Shown: piece after piece, positions 1 to 8,418 of the stretch
Position numbering within the stretch: the first letter of the stretch is position 1
Layout of the letters: every line of letters starts with the position of its first letter
Assembly: GCF_014641715.1 (NCBI RefSeq)
Contig: NZ_BMIG01000007.1
Location: 148,425 to 212,424, forward strand
Direction: 5' to 3'
Origin: Polaromonas eurypsychrophila
GTDB lineage: Bacteria; Pseudomonadota; Gammaproteobacteria; Burkholderiales; Burkholderiaceae_C
Length of the DNA stretch: 64,000 bases
Translations under genes and position numbers: made by a program
The notes under the pieces: model-generated
What the model was told of the DNA's origin: nothing
Database searches by the model: none
The model's input: only the letters and a program-made list of their open reading frames with translations

Positions 1-571
1 CGCGCGTGACCCGCGCCTGGGTCGGCTTGAAGCCGACCAGCCCATTGAGCGCCGAGGGAATACGCACCGAGCCGCCGGTGTCCGAGCCGATGGCGATCTC
101 GGCCATGCAGCGCGCCACCGACACGCCTGCGCCCGAGGACGAGCCGCCCGGGATGCGGCTGATGTCCAGCGCATTGCCAGGCGTGCCGTAATGCGGGTTG
201 ATGCCGACGCCAGAGAAAGCGAACTCGGTCATGTTGGTTTTGCCGATGATGACGGCGCCGGCCGCACGCAGGCGGCTGACCACCACGGCATCTTTAACCG
301 CCGGCGCGGCATCGCGCAGCAGGGCCGAGCCAGCGGTGGTGGCTTCACCGGCCACGTCGAACAGGTCCTTGATAGCCACGATGCGGCCGTCCAGCGGACC
401 CACCGCTTTGCCGGCGCCCCTGCGCCTGTCGGAGGCATTGGCGGCATCGCGGGCGCTGTTGGCATACACCCGTGTGAAAATGCGCGCGCCCTCGTCGCCG
501 GCGGCGGTGATGCGAGCCAGTGCCAGCTCTAGCCTCTGGATGGACGGCGTGTCGGTGGATCGTTGGGTCAT
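1..571 (-). CDS. Amidase (amidase signature family), 3' part cut by window edge
   Basis: The reading frame opens at an ATG whose complement ends at 571 and stays open to the window edge, giving about 190 N-terminal residues. It shows the amidase signature: the glycine/serine loop GGSSSGAG, followed by SDTGGSVRIPS, which holds the catalytic serine, and the upstream catalytic lysine in VAIKDLFDV. The family hydrolyses amide bonds with a Ser-cisSer-Lys triad. The substrate cannot be told from this part; GatA itself is unlikely but not excluded. It is transcribed divergently from the aldehyde dehydrogenase, with about 76 bp between the starts. Confidence 0.88.
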   Translation of the reverse strand, partial: MTQRSTDTPSIQRLELALARITAAGDEGARIFTRVYANSARDAANASDRRRGAGKAVGPLDGRIVAIKDLFDVAGEATTAGSALLRDAAPAVKDAVVVSRLRAAGAVIIGKTNMTEFAFSGVGINPHYGTPGNALDISRIPGGSSSGAGVSVARCMAEIAIGSDTGGSVRIPSALNGLVGFKPTQARVTR

Positions 572-647
572 GCGGCGATTATCTGCACATTTGGCGCCTG
601 GAGTCCCACCCCTACCACTGGCGCTGGCTGCAGCCTATCATCGCCGG

Positions 648-2063
648 ATGACCACGCCCACACCCTTCCTGCGCTTTTTGTTCGACACCCAGCACCTGGC
701 CAGCCGCGCACAAATCGATGTGCCGCTGGCCCTGCGCCGCGACCGCTTGTTGCGGCTGCGCCGTCTGCTCGACGCGCACGGCAGCGCGCTGGCGCAGGCG
801 GTGCAACAGGACTTTGGCGTGCGCTCGCCGCAGCTCACCGAGATTGCCGACCTGTTTGTGTTGCGCTCCCTGTTATCGAACACCTTGAAAAACCTGGCGA
901 AATGGATGAGACCCGTGAAGGTCGGCACGCCGCTGTACCTGCTGCCGGCCCGCGCTTTTTTGCAGCGCCAGCCGTTGGGCGTGGTTGGGGTGGTGTCGCC
1001 CTGGAATTACCCGGTGCAGTTGTCGCTGGGTCCGGTCATCACTGCGCTGGCGGCGGGCAACCGCGTGATGCTCAAGCCGAGCGAGCTGACACCGGCCACT
1101 TCTGCGCTGCTGGAAAAACTGCTGGGCGAAGTATTTGCGCCTGACGAGGTGTGTGTGGTGCAGGGCGACGGCGCGGTGGCGGCAGAATTTGCCGCACTGC
1201 CGTTTGACCACTTGTTCTTCACTGGTTCCACCGCCGTGGGCCGCAAGGTTGCCGAGGCCGCTGCCGTCAATTTGACACCAACCACGCTGGAGCTGGGTGG
1301 CAAGTCGCCTTGTATTGTTGATGCGTCCTGCGATCTCGACGCCGCCGCCATCAAGATTGCCCACGGCAAGCTGCTTAACGCCGGGCAGACCTGCATCGCG
1401 CCCGACTACGTGTTGTTGCCCCGCGGCAAGGAGGCCGCTTTCGGTGAAGCCTTTGCCCGTGCCGTGGCCACGCTGTTTCCCACCATCGCGGGCAACCCCG
1501 ACTATGCCGCCATCATCAGCCCACGCCACCATGCGCGTTTACAGGCCTTGCTGGCACAGGCCGAGGCCGGTGGCGCACGTTTGCAGGTGGTCAACCCAGG
1601 CGCTGTCGCCGCAACGGATTCACGGCAGATGGCGCCGGTGCTGGTGTTCAATGTGGCCGCGGATGACAAGCTGCTGAGCGAAGAAATTTTTGGCCCCATC
1701 CTTCCGGTGCTGAGCTACGGAACCCTGGACGAAGCCATCGGCTACATCAATGCCCGGCCGCGCCCGCTGGCGCTGTACTGGTTCGGTATCGATACGGCAG
1801 CGCGTGACGATGTGCTGGCCCGCACCGTCAGCGGCGGCGTGACGGTCAACGACACGCTGATACACATTGCTCACGAGAACCTGCCTTTTGGCGGCGTCGG
1901 CGACAGCGGCTGGGGCAGCTATCACGGCGAAGCCGGCTTTTTGCGCCTGACACAGCAAAAGCCGGTGCTGGTGCAGTCGAAGTGGGCCAGGGGCGACCTG
2001 TTCTATCCGCCGTATGGCAAACGGTTTGACCAGGTGATGGGCTTGCTCAAGCGGCTGATCTGA
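648..2063 (+). CDS. NAD(P)-dependent aldehyde dehydrogenase, coniferyl-aldehyde-dehydrogenase-like
   Basis: This 471-residue ALDH oxidises an aldehyde to the acid. It has the SPWNYPVQL segment, the cofactor-site motif FTGSTAVGRKVAEAA, the general base Glu215 in LELGGKSP and the catalytic Cys249 in GQTCIAPDY. The short N-terminus and a C-terminus ending near PYGKRFD fit the class 3/CalB-like subgroup that handles aromatic or long-chain aldehydes. The frame is open much further upstream, but the ATG at 648 is chosen because the family homology starts there and the upstream part overlaps the divergent amidase. The substrate is inferred only at subgroup level. Confidence 0.88.
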   Translation: MTTPTPFLRFLFDTQHLASRAQIDVPLALRRDRLLRLRRLLDAHGSALAQAVQQDFGVRSPQLTEIADLFVLRSLLSNTLKNLAKWMRPVKVGTPLYLLPARAFLQRQPLGVVGVVSPWNYPVQLSLGPVITALAAGNRVMLKPSELTPATSALLEKLLGEVFAPDEVCVVQGDGAVAAEFAALPFDHLFFTGSTAVGRKVAEAAAVNLTPTTLELGGKSPCIVDASCDLDAAAIKIAHGKLLNAGQTCIAPDYVLLPRGKEAAFGEAFARAVATLFPTIAGNPDYAAIISPRHHARLQALLAQAEAGGARLQVVNPGAVAATDSRQMAPVLVFNVAADDKLLSEEIFGPILPVLSYGTLDEAIGYINARPRPLALYWFGIDTAARDDVLARTVSGGVTVNDTLIHIAHENLPFGGVGDSGWGSYHGEAGFLRLTQQKPVLVQSKWARGDLFYPPYGKRFDQVMGLLKRLI

Positions 2064-2075
2064 CGCGGCCAGTGC

Positions 2076-2101
2076 GCGCAGCGCGAGTGCTGCGCATTTT
2101 T
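2076..2101 (+). terminator. Rho-independent terminator after aldehyde dehydrogenase
   Basis: A 7-bp stem, GCGCAGC with GCTGCGC, and a 6-nt loop are followed by ATTTTT, 12 nt after the stop codon of the aldehyde dehydrogenase. The rest of the gap up to 2244 shows nothing recognisable apart from a good ribosome site (AGGAG) before the next gene. Confidence 0.6.
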
Positions 2102-2244
2102 CGGCTACGGGCGCTGCGTGCAGGCCTTGCTTTCAGCCTATATGTTTTACCTATAGCCCGCCTCGGAAATCGGTATTAGCCGTTTTTCGGGCCCGCTCCT
2201 ATCATGGTCGCTCGTTCAAGCAGCCATGACAGGAGACCCCATAG

Positions 2245-2709
2245 ATGCCCACTGAAGCAAGCCCGCCGGGCGCGGCTGAGCAGCCTGCGCTGGATGCCCC
2301 CTTGCCCTATGGCCCGCCGCTGAATCTGCTGCAGGCCAAGGCCATCATGCAGGCCGCCGAAGCCGAGGCCGAACGCAACAACTGGCCAGTGTGCATCGTT
2401 ATTGCTGACGCCAGTGGCGACATCGTGCTGGCGCTCAAACGCGACCAGACCCAGCACTCCAGCATGGCGATTGCCACCGGCAAGGCCATGACTGCCGTGA
2501 ACTTCCGGCGCCCGACCAAGATGTTCCAGGACGGCATCGCTGCAGGCGGTGAAGGCCTGCGTTTTCTCGCGGTGCCCGGCGTGACACCGCTGGAAGGCGG
2601 CTTCCCGCTGGTGCTGGCCGGCCACATCATTGGCAGCATCGGCGTGTCGGGCGTGCTGTCAACCCAGGACGTGCAGGTTGCACGCGCAGGCATGGCGATG
2701 CTGCGATGA
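2245..2709 (+). CDS. GlcG/HbpS family protein (DUF336)
   Basis: The 154-residue protein matches the GlcG/HbpS (DUF336) family. Visible features are LNLLQAKAIMQAAEAEAE, the VIADASGDIVLALKRDQ strand-turn, the KAMTAVNFRRPT segment and the GGFPLVLAGHIIGSIGVSG core. Family members are small alpha/beta proteins, some of which bind heme or act as accessory factors for catabolic enzymes. No signal peptide is visible, so it is probably cytoplasmic. AGGAG lies 10-15 nt before the ATG. A Bug receptor starts 55 nt downstream, a pairing common in Burkholderiales catabolic operons. Its biochemical role here is unknown. Confidence 0.82.
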   Translation: MPTEASPPGAAEQPALDAPLPYGPPLNLLQAKAIMQAAEAEAERNNWPVCIVIADASGDIVLALKRDQTQHSSMAIATGKAMTAVNFRRPTKMFQDGIAAGGEGLRFLAVPGVTPLEGGFPLVLAGHIIGSIGVSGVLSTQDVQVARAGMAMLR

Positions 2710-2764
2710 GCTGATGCCGCTTTTCTTCGTTCATCAAAAAATTATTAGACAGGAGACAGACAAG

Positions 2765-3736
2765 ATGTTTTTCAAAATTGCAAAAATTGTTGGCGTGGCC
2801 TTGCTGGTCGCAAGCGGCTCCCCGGCAGTGCAGGCGCAGGAGAAATTTCCAAACAAACAGGTACGCATCGTCGTGCCCTTTGTGGCGGGCAGCCAGGTCG
2901 ATTTGGTCGCGCGTGAGATTGGCCGCCGCTTGCAGGCCGTCTGGGGCCAGGCCGTCATCGTGGACAACCGGCCGGGCGCCGGCGGCACCATTGGCAGCCG
3001 GACTGTCGCCACCGCAGAGCCGGACGGCCACACGCTGATGATCACCTCGGCGTCACACGCGATCAACCCCACGCTTTACAAAAAACTGTCTTACGACACC
3101 CTGCGTGACTTCACTGGCGTGACTTTTGTCAACAGCGTGCCCAACGTGCTGGTGGTGGCGCCTTCGCTAGGCGTCAAGTCGGTGCCTGAATTGCTGACAC
3201 TGATCCGCGCCAAACCCGGCCAGCTCAATTTTGCTTCGGCGGGCATCGGCAGTGGCACCCATTTCAATGGCGAGATGTTCAAGGCCATGGCCAAACTCGA
3301 CATCGTGCACGTGCCGTACAAGGGGACCGGCGATGCGCTGGTCGATACCGTTGCCGGACGCTCCGCGCTTTACTGGTCTCCGCTGGGGCTGACCTTGCCC
3401 TTCATCAAGGACGGCAAGCTGTTGCCGCTGGCCGTCAGCACCGCTGACCCGGCACCCGTGATGCCCAACCTGCCGGTGATTTCGACTTACGTGCCCGGCA
3501 TGATCTACGACCACTGGTACGGAATGGTCGCGCCGGCCGCAACGCCCAAGGCTGTGGTCGATCAGATTTCCGCCGAGGTCGGCCGCATCCTGCGCATGCC
3601 GGAGGTGGTCAAGTCCTTCTCGGACCAAGGGGTGATTGCCGCACCGACTTCGCCGGCTGATTTCAACAAGTTCATTGCTTCGGAGATTCAGCGGCTGGGC
3701 GCTGTGGTGAAGAGTGCGAATATTCAGATCGATTGA
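2765..3736 (+). CDS. Bug/TctC-family periplasmic solute-binding protein
   Basis: This is a 323-residue Bug receptor with a Sec signal peptide (about residues 1-24, cleavage near VQAQ) and the family landmarks PNKQVRIVVPFVAGSQ, IVDNRPGAGGTIGS and FASAGIGSGTH. These receptors bind carboxylates or other small polar metabolites, usually for tripartite tricarboxylate transporters. No TctA or TctB partner lies next to it, so it is an orphan receptor that would share a permease encoded elsewhere. The ATG at 2765 follows AGGAGACAGACAAG. It is probably co-transcribed with the GlcG-like gene. The ligand is unknown. Confidence 0.87.
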   Translation: MFFKIAKIVGVALLVASGSPAVQAQEKFPNKQVRIVVPFVAGSQVDLVAREIGRRLQAVWGQAVIVDNRPGAGGTIGSRTVATAEPDGHTLMITSASHAINPTLYKKLSYDTLRDFTGVTFVNSVPNVLVVAPSLGVKSVPELLTLIRAKPGQLNFASAGIGSGTHFNGEMFKAMAKLDIVHVPYKGTGDALVDTVAGRSALYWSPLGLTLPFIKDGKLLPLAVSTADPAPVMPNLPVISTYVPGMIYDHWYGMVAPAATPKAVVDQISAEVGRILRMPEVVKSFSDQGVIAAPTSPADFNKFIASEIQRLGAVVKSANIQID

Positions 3737-3794
3737 GAAAGCGCTAGACGGGACGCAGTACTGGCGTGCAAGGGCATGCGCTGCTGCGCGATGA

Positions 3795-4694
3795 TTAGCG
3801 TCCCGCCCCAAGCACCTGCACCCAATAAATCCCCGACTTGCTTTTGGTGTTCACCACAAACGCGGAACCCATTTCAACAAAAGCCGGCGACATGATGTTG
3901 GCGCAGTGGCCGGGGCTGTTGAGCCAGCTTTGCACGGCCAGCTCGGGCGTCGCCTGGCCGGCAGCCAGGTTTTCACCAATGCTGCGCCAGCGATAGCCGG
4001 CGCGGGTGACACGCACATCGACCGTGCTGCCGTCGCGGGCGGTGTGGTTGAAGTAGCTGTGCTGCGCCATGTCCGCGGCATGGCCCGCTGCAACTTCTGT
4101 GAGCAGGGACTGGTGCAGCAGGGGCGGCACGGCAACAAACAGATCCTTGCCGCAGTGCCTCGGCTGGGCGCGCGCGGCATTGACCAGTGCCAGGATGCGA
4201 GCCTCGACTTGCACGCCCTGCGCGGCGGCGGGCGCAACAAAGGGTTGGGCGACCACCACCCAGAGATGGTTGCTGCGCTGGTGAAAACCGGCTTCAGTCA
4301 AACGCGGGCGCAGCACCATCGCGCAGGACTTGCCCAGTGTGTTCGGCGTCAGTGCTGCGGACCCGATCCTTGTGCGCAAGTTGATCTGTGTGGCATGCAC
4401 GGCGCGGTAGTTCGCGATTTTTAGGGCATCGTTGAGCTTGCTACCATCGGCCAGCAATGCCGCGACGCGCGACAGCACTGCGTTTTCGCGCAGCGCCGGT
4501 GTTTGCGCCGGGCTTTCACCGCAGCCCTGCTGCCGGATGGCGTTGACCGCGCTCAGCAGCGTTGGGTGCTCCGGCTCCGGCTCGGGCGACTGCGCGTAAA
4601 GCTGTGTACTGATCGCCAGCATGCTGAAAGCGAGTAAAGCAGTCGCTAGACTCCTGGCCATCTTGCTTGGGGTTACCGACACCGGAAAGTTCAT
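3795..4694 (-). CDS. Secreted CAP (SCP/PR1-like) domain protein
   Basis: A 299-residue exported protein with a signal peptide (hydrophobic residues about 13-32, ending LYAQS). The C-terminal half is a CAP domain: HAADMAQHSYFNHT, then RSIGENLAAG and QSWLNSPGHCANIM, which carry the family's His and Glu cavity residues. Bacterial CAP proteins are extracytoplasmic and mostly of unknown function. The N-terminal region (about residues 35-150) is not recognised and may be a degenerate second CAP-like domain, since LLADGSKLNDALKIANYRA resembles the start of one. It is convergent with the Bug gene and read alone. Confidence 0.82.
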   Translation of the reverse strand: MNFPVSVTPSKMARSLATALLAFSMLAISTQLYAQSPEPEPEHPTLLSAVNAIRQQGCGESPAQTPALRENAVLSRVAALLADGSKLNDALKIANYRAVHATQINLRTRIGSAALTPNTLGKSCAMVLRPRLTEAGFHQRSNHLWVVVAQPFVAPAAAQGVQVEARILALVNAARAQPRHCGKDLFVAVPPLLHQSLLTEVAAGHAADMAQHSYFNHTARDGSTVDVRVTRAGYRWRSIGENLAAGQATPELAVQSWLNSPGHCANIMSPAFVEMGSAFVVNTKSKSGIYWVQVLGAGR

Positions 4695-4754
4695 CCGTCA
4701 TGATAGCCACGCGGGGTTGTTTTTGCTTGCGCTCAACCTGATCCCCCGGCGCTG

Positions 4755-4816
4755 CCAGGTTTCAACTCGCTGCTTTTTTGATAGCTGTTTACGCGCACTG
4801 GATATGGGTCAGAGTC
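4755..4816. repeat. Dispersed repeat family A copy overlapping the AraC-type gene stop codon
   Basis: Read on the minus strand this aligns by eye with the copies in cobU, cobN and the P450 gene: a GGNCTC block, a CCCATATCC block, then GCGCGTAAACAGCTATCAAAA. The copy extends over the stop codon (4809-4811) of the AraC-family gene, so the present C-terminus QNKKGL is followed by a stop supplied by the repeat. Confidence 0.6.
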
Positions 4817-5717
4817 CTTTTTTGTTCTGGAAATAACTCGGCGACTGACCCATGGCGGCTTTGAACATCGCTGAAAACGCGCTGTCACTGGCGTAGCCGC
4901 TGGCCGCCGCCACCTGGCTGACCGGCGTGCCGCGTGCCAGCAGCGGCAGCGCGTGCGCCAGGATGGCCTGCTGGCGCCATTGCTGGTAGCTGGTGCCGAG
5001 TTCGTCGCGGAACAAGCGCGCCATGGTGCGCTCGCTGGCGCCCATGTCGGCTGCCCACCCGGCCAGCGTGGCGCGCTCGGCTGGCGCGCGCAGTACGGCC
5101 TCGCACAGCGCGCGCAGGCGCTTGTCGCCGTGTTCTGCATGCGGCAGCGGCACGCCCAGCGGCTGGGTGTCCGCGTGGGTGATCTCGTCGATCAGCAGGG
5201 CGCTCAGCAGCGCTTCGCGTGCCTTGCTGAGCACGGGGCCACCCTGAGTTTTGCTGCCGGGCCGCCCCAAGGCAAAAGCGGCCCCCTCGGGGGGCAGCGA
5301 AGCGTGGGGGTTCATCTCCAGAGACAAAACCATTTCCCGCAGCAGCGGCGACACCACGATCACGCGGCAGCCCTGCCAGCCGGCGGGTGTGGCGTTGGCG
5401 TGGATGTAGAGCGTGCGGAACTCGGCCGTCTCCAGCACGTTGATGGCGTGTAACGCGCCGGGCGCGATCCACACCGCGCGTGAGGGCGGCACGATGTAGG
5501 TGACCTCGTCAGGCGTGGCGGCGGTCACCTGCACGATGCCACTGGCGCAGTAGGCCAGTTGCGCCCAGCCGTGGCGGTGCGGTTTGAAGTGAGTGTCCGC
5601 CGGCATGCTGCGGGCCCGCACCCGCACTGGTCGCGCCGGACTGGGCGTGAAGGCGTCAATGCCGTCGACCGAGATCAGGGCCGGACGTGCGGGGAGGGGG
5701 CTGGAAGGCCGTGGCAT
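4809..5717 (-). CDS. AraC-family transcriptional regulator
   Basis: The 302-residue regulator has an N-terminal cupin sensor domain (THFKPHRHGWAQLAYCASG with metal-type histidines) and a C-terminal AraC DNA-binding domain with two helix-turn-helix units, ASERTMARLFRDELG and SDSAFSAMFKAAMGQSPSYF. It resembles the NimR-type group, which often controls an adjacent transporter. Here it is divergent from an MFS permease with 73 bp between the starts, so control of that permease is the simplest inference. A linker at about residues 135-161 is encoded by a GC-rich dispersed repeat, and the stop codon comes from another repeat. Confidence 0.85.
   Translation of the reverse strand: MPRPSSPLPARPALISVDGIDAFTPSPARPVRVRARSMPADTHFKPHRHGWAQLAYCASGIVQVTAATPDEVTYIVPPSRAVWIAPGALHAINVLETAEFRTLYIHANATPAGWQGCRVIVVSPLLREMVLSLEMNPHASLPPEGAAFALGRPGSKTQGGPVLSKAREALLSALLIDEITHADTQPLGVPLPHAEHGDKRLRALCEAVLRAPAERATLAGWAADMGASERTMARLFRDELGTSYQQWRQQAILAHALPLLARGTPVSQVAAASGYASDSAFSAMFKAAMGQSPSYFQNKKGL
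5236..5312. repeat. GC-rich dispersed repeat (family B) inside the AraC-type gene
   Basis: The stretch contains GCGGCCCCCTCGGGGGGCAG followed by GAAGCGTGGGGG, which matches the core of the copies at 16736-16826 and 18544-18655. It is read in frame and encodes the peptide HASLPPEGAAFALGRPG in the linker between the sensor and DNA-binding domains, where length variation is tolerated. Confidence 0.7.
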
Positions 5718-5790
5718 GGTTGGCTGAAATTCGCTAAATAATGTCTTTTCGTCGCATTCAGGAATTCAGGCCCAATATTACGATAGCGCC

Positions 5791-7035
5791 ATGAGCATCA
5801 CAAACACCCTGAATCCGCCGGCCCTCAACCCCGTCAGCCTGCGCCAGGACGCCGGCGTGATCGGCCTGGTTGGCCTGGCGCACATGATCAGCCACTTCAG
5901 CCAGTTGCTGCTGGCGCCGCTGTTTCCCTGGCTCAAGGACGAGTTCGGCGTGAGCTACGCGCAGCTTGGTTTTCTGATGACCATTTTCTTCTTGGTGTCC
6001 TGCGCGGTGCAGGCGCTGTCTGGTTTTGTGGTGGACCGTTTCGGCCCCCGGCCGATTCTGTTCGCGGGGCTGAGTCTGCTGGGTCTGGCGGCATTTGGTT
6101 ATGCGGTCAGCACCAGCTACTGGATGATGGCGGCCTTCGCCGTGGTGGCCGGCATAGGCAACGGCGTGTTCCACCCGGTGGACTACACCCTGATCAACCG
6201 CAAGGTCAGCGCGCCGCGCCTGGGCCATGCCTACAGCGTGCACGGCATCACCGGCAGCCTGGGCTGGGCGCTGGCGCCGGCGCTGGTGGTGACGCTCACC
6301 TTTGCGTATTCGTGGCGCGTGGCATTGATGGCCGCCGGCGCGCTGGCCTTTGGGGTGCTGGCCGTGCTGATGCTCAACCGCGACAAGCTCACACTCGTGG
6401 TGGCGCCGCCGGTCAAAGGCGCGGCGGCGGCTGACGGCTCGCTGGACTTCCTGAAGATCCCGGCGGTGTGGATGTGCTTTGCATTTTTCTTCTGGTACGC
6501 GATTGTGCTGAGCGTGGTGCAGGCCTTTGCGCCGGAAGCCGCGCGCCAGTTGCATGACGTGCCGCTGGCGCTGGTGGCCATGTGCCTGACGATTTACATG
6601 GTGTGCAGCGCCGGTGGCATGGTGGCGGGCGGTTTTCTGGCCTCGGACCCGGCACGCTGCGAACGCATCGTCGGTGCCGGCTTTGGCATGGCAGCGGTCA
6701 TCGCGCTGGTGCTGGCACTGGGGAGTTTCCCAGCCTGGGTGGTGCCGCTGCTGTTTGGTTTGATGGGTTTTTCGTCAGGCATCGCCGGGCCGTCGCGTGA
6801 CCTGCTGGTCAAACGCTCGACGCCTGAAAATGCCACGGGCCGTGTTTACGGCGTGGTCTATGCGGGTCTGGACATCGGGCAGGCCGTGTCGCCGCTGGTC
6901 TTCGGCTTGATGATGGACCACCAGATGTATCGCGGCGTGTTGCTTGGGCTGGCGCTGATGCTCGGTGTGCTGATTGCCAGTGCGTTTAATGTGCGGCGGG
7001 TCAGGCGCGCCCCGCGGGACGAAGCATTGGCCTGA
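5791..7035 (+). CDS. MFS transporter (12-TM permease)
   Basis: The 414-residue polytopic membrane protein has the MFS pattern of two six-helix halves. The loop 2-3 motif appears as GFVVDRFGPRPILFAG, and the second half repeats the pattern near LLVKRSTPENATGRVYG. The central loop lies around residues 210-220 (PPVKGAAAADGS). It probably exports or imports a small organic compound in symport or antiport with protons. The divergent AraC regulator is its likely controller. The substrate is unknown. The gene ends 29 nt before the convergent hydrolase gene. Confidence 0.87.
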   Translation: MSITNTLNPPALNPVSLRQDAGVIGLVGLAHMISHFSQLLLAPLFPWLKDEFGVSYAQLGFLMTIFFLVSCAVQALSGFVVDRFGPRPILFAGLSLLGLAAFGYAVSTSYWMMAAFAVVAGIGNGVFHPVDYTLINRKVSAPRLGHAYSVHGITGSLGWALAPALVVTLTFAYSWRVALMAAGALAFGVLAVLMLNRDKLTLVVAPPVKGAAAADGSLDFLKIPAVWMCFAFFFWYAIVLSVVQAFAPEAARQLHDVPLALVAMCLTIYMVCSAGGMVAGGFLASDPARCERIVGAGFGMAAVIALVLALGSFPAWVVPLLFGLMGFSSGIAGPSRDLLVKRSTPENATGRVYGVVYAGLDIGQAVSPLVFGLMMDHQMYRGVLLGLALMLGVLIASAFNVRRVRRAPRDEALA

Positions 7036-7064
7036 CGAAAAGCAGAGTCGGTGCAGCGTTCACA

Positions 7065-7931
7065 CTAGCGGTGGAGATTGAAAAAATCCACCATCCGGCG
7101 TGAAGAATCCCTGGTCGCCGGCTCGTTGTACAAATAAACATTGGTTTCGCCGGAGCCAGTGACGACGGAATAGTTGCCACGGTGGTTGGACTGGTCCCAA
7201 GCATGATGCACGCCCTCATACACATGCCACTCTACCGGCTTGCCCACTGCCTTCATTTCCTGCATGAGCGGAAAACAATCCCCCGGATTGAATTCCTTGT
7301 CGTTGCCTGCCAACAGCATGAGCAACGGGCGATCAACGTCGGGCGCGAGATAGGTTATTCTTCTGCCGCCCGTTTTTATCAGGTAGGAGCAACCACCGTA
7401 GTTGGACACCAGAGCACGAAAGCGAAGTCCCGAACCAAAAAGTTGTGACGACTGCGGACTGGCAAGCATAGGCGCCACGACGCCGCCCCATGAGTACCCG
7501 GAAAAGTAAATGCGACTCTTGTCAACGTCAGCAACGGTGGCAAGGGCGTCTAGCGCCTGGTAGGCGTCCCGGACGGTACCGTTCGAGGTGATCACTGTCT
7601 GTCCACGGCATTGGGGCAGGCCGCGCGGTCCGAAACTGTCCAGAATCATGACCGCAAAACCTGCGTCCAGCAGTTCGCGCGCGCGTTCTTTCAAGTGGGG
7701 CTCCTTGACGCCGCCGCAGGTGTGACCCAGCACCACGACAGGAAAAGGACCGGTGCCCCTGGGTTTGAAAAATCCGTTTGACAGGTTGCTGAAGATCCCC
7801 AACTCCTTGCCTTCCAGGCGTAACTCGAGTTTGGGCAAAGCGGGGGCGATGGCGGACAGGTACTGCGTCAGTTCCTGGCCATGAAGTGAGCCGGCGAAAA
7901 GAGCGGAAGTGATCCAAATCAGTTTTTTCAT
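7065..7931 (-). CDS. Exported dienelactone-hydrolase-like alpha/beta hydrolase
   Basis: The 288-residue protein has a short signal peptide (MKKLIWITSALFAGSLHG) and an alpha/beta-hydrolase fold. The strand VVVLGHTCGG forms the oxyanion region, the nucleophile elbow is GYSWGG (around residue 145), LLAGNDKEFNP carries the probable acid, and the catalytic His is in GVHHAWDQ. Dienelactone hydrolase relatives hydrolyse lactones or esters. A periplasmic location is inferred from the leader. It stands alone between two gene groups, and its substrate is not predictable. The 160 bp upstream show no recognised feature. Confidence 0.78.
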   Translation of the reverse strand: MKKLIWITSALFAGSLHGQELTQYLSAIAPALPKLELRLEGKELGIFSNLSNGFFKPRGTGPFPVVVLGHTCGGVKEPHLKERARELLDAGFAVMILDSFGPRGLPQCRGQTVITSNGTVRDAYQALDALATVADVDKSRIYFSGYSWGGVVAPMLASPQSSQLFGSGLRFRALVSNYGGCSYLIKTGGRRITYLAPDVDRPLLMLLAGNDKEFNPGDCFPLMQEMKAVGKPVEWHVYEGVHHAWDQSNHRGNYSVVTGSGETNVYLYNEPATRDSSRRMVDFFNLHR

Positions 7932-8091
7932 GCATTCCCGTCATGCGTTCTTATAAAAGCCTGCGCGTGCGTCAGCGGTCACTCTGCGGCAGTGTGCCGT
8001 TGGGGCAAGCGGATAATTGCGCTCCAGGGAAGGCTTGTCAACGTGGTTTTCCCCGTCGATGCCCTTCATGTCCGAGCTACGCCTCAGTGCG

Positions 8092-8412
8092 CTAACGGAA
8101 GGAGCGGCTCAAAAACTTCGAACCCGCCAAGCCAAAGCGCCAGGGCGGGTCCACGGCTTTGGAAATTCCGATGCGCGGCCCGCTGACCACCCGCACACCT
8201 TCGGGATAAACGCAGGCACGGCCGGGCGGGCCGAACATGGCGGCGTTGGGCGGAGTCGGGCCGGCAAAGCTGTGCGAGGCCGGGTCTTCACGGTCATAGG
8301 CCTCGGTCTCGACGATGCGCCCACCCACGCCGTCCACCATTGGCATCGCTCCTATCAGACGCCGCGCGAGTTCGAGCGAGGAGGCCATGAAGTTGATGGA
8401 GGAGCTTCCCAT
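8092..8412 (-). pseudogene. 3-methyladenine DNA glycosylase (AAG/MPG family) with an internal in-frame deletion
   Basis: The 106 codons show both ends of the AAG/MPG family but not the middle. The first part has [18 protein letters not shown] with the catalytic-type Glu, [12 protein letters not shown] and [13 protein letters not shown]. The family then normally continues with a Tyr-containing DNA-intercalating loop and about 90 more residues. Here the frame jumps at about position 8205 straight to the distal [12 protein letters not shown] and PWRF segments. Family members are about 200 residues long, so roughly 90 are missing. The product is very unlikely to be active. It lies 6 nt after the DMT permease gene. 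Confidence 0.78.
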
Positions 8413-8418
8413 ATATCT

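Noticed and set aside
198..647. N-terminal extension of the aldehyde dehydrogenase frame back to 198
   Set aside because: It overlaps the divergent amidase gene, has no homology, and the ALDH family begins at the ATG at 648.
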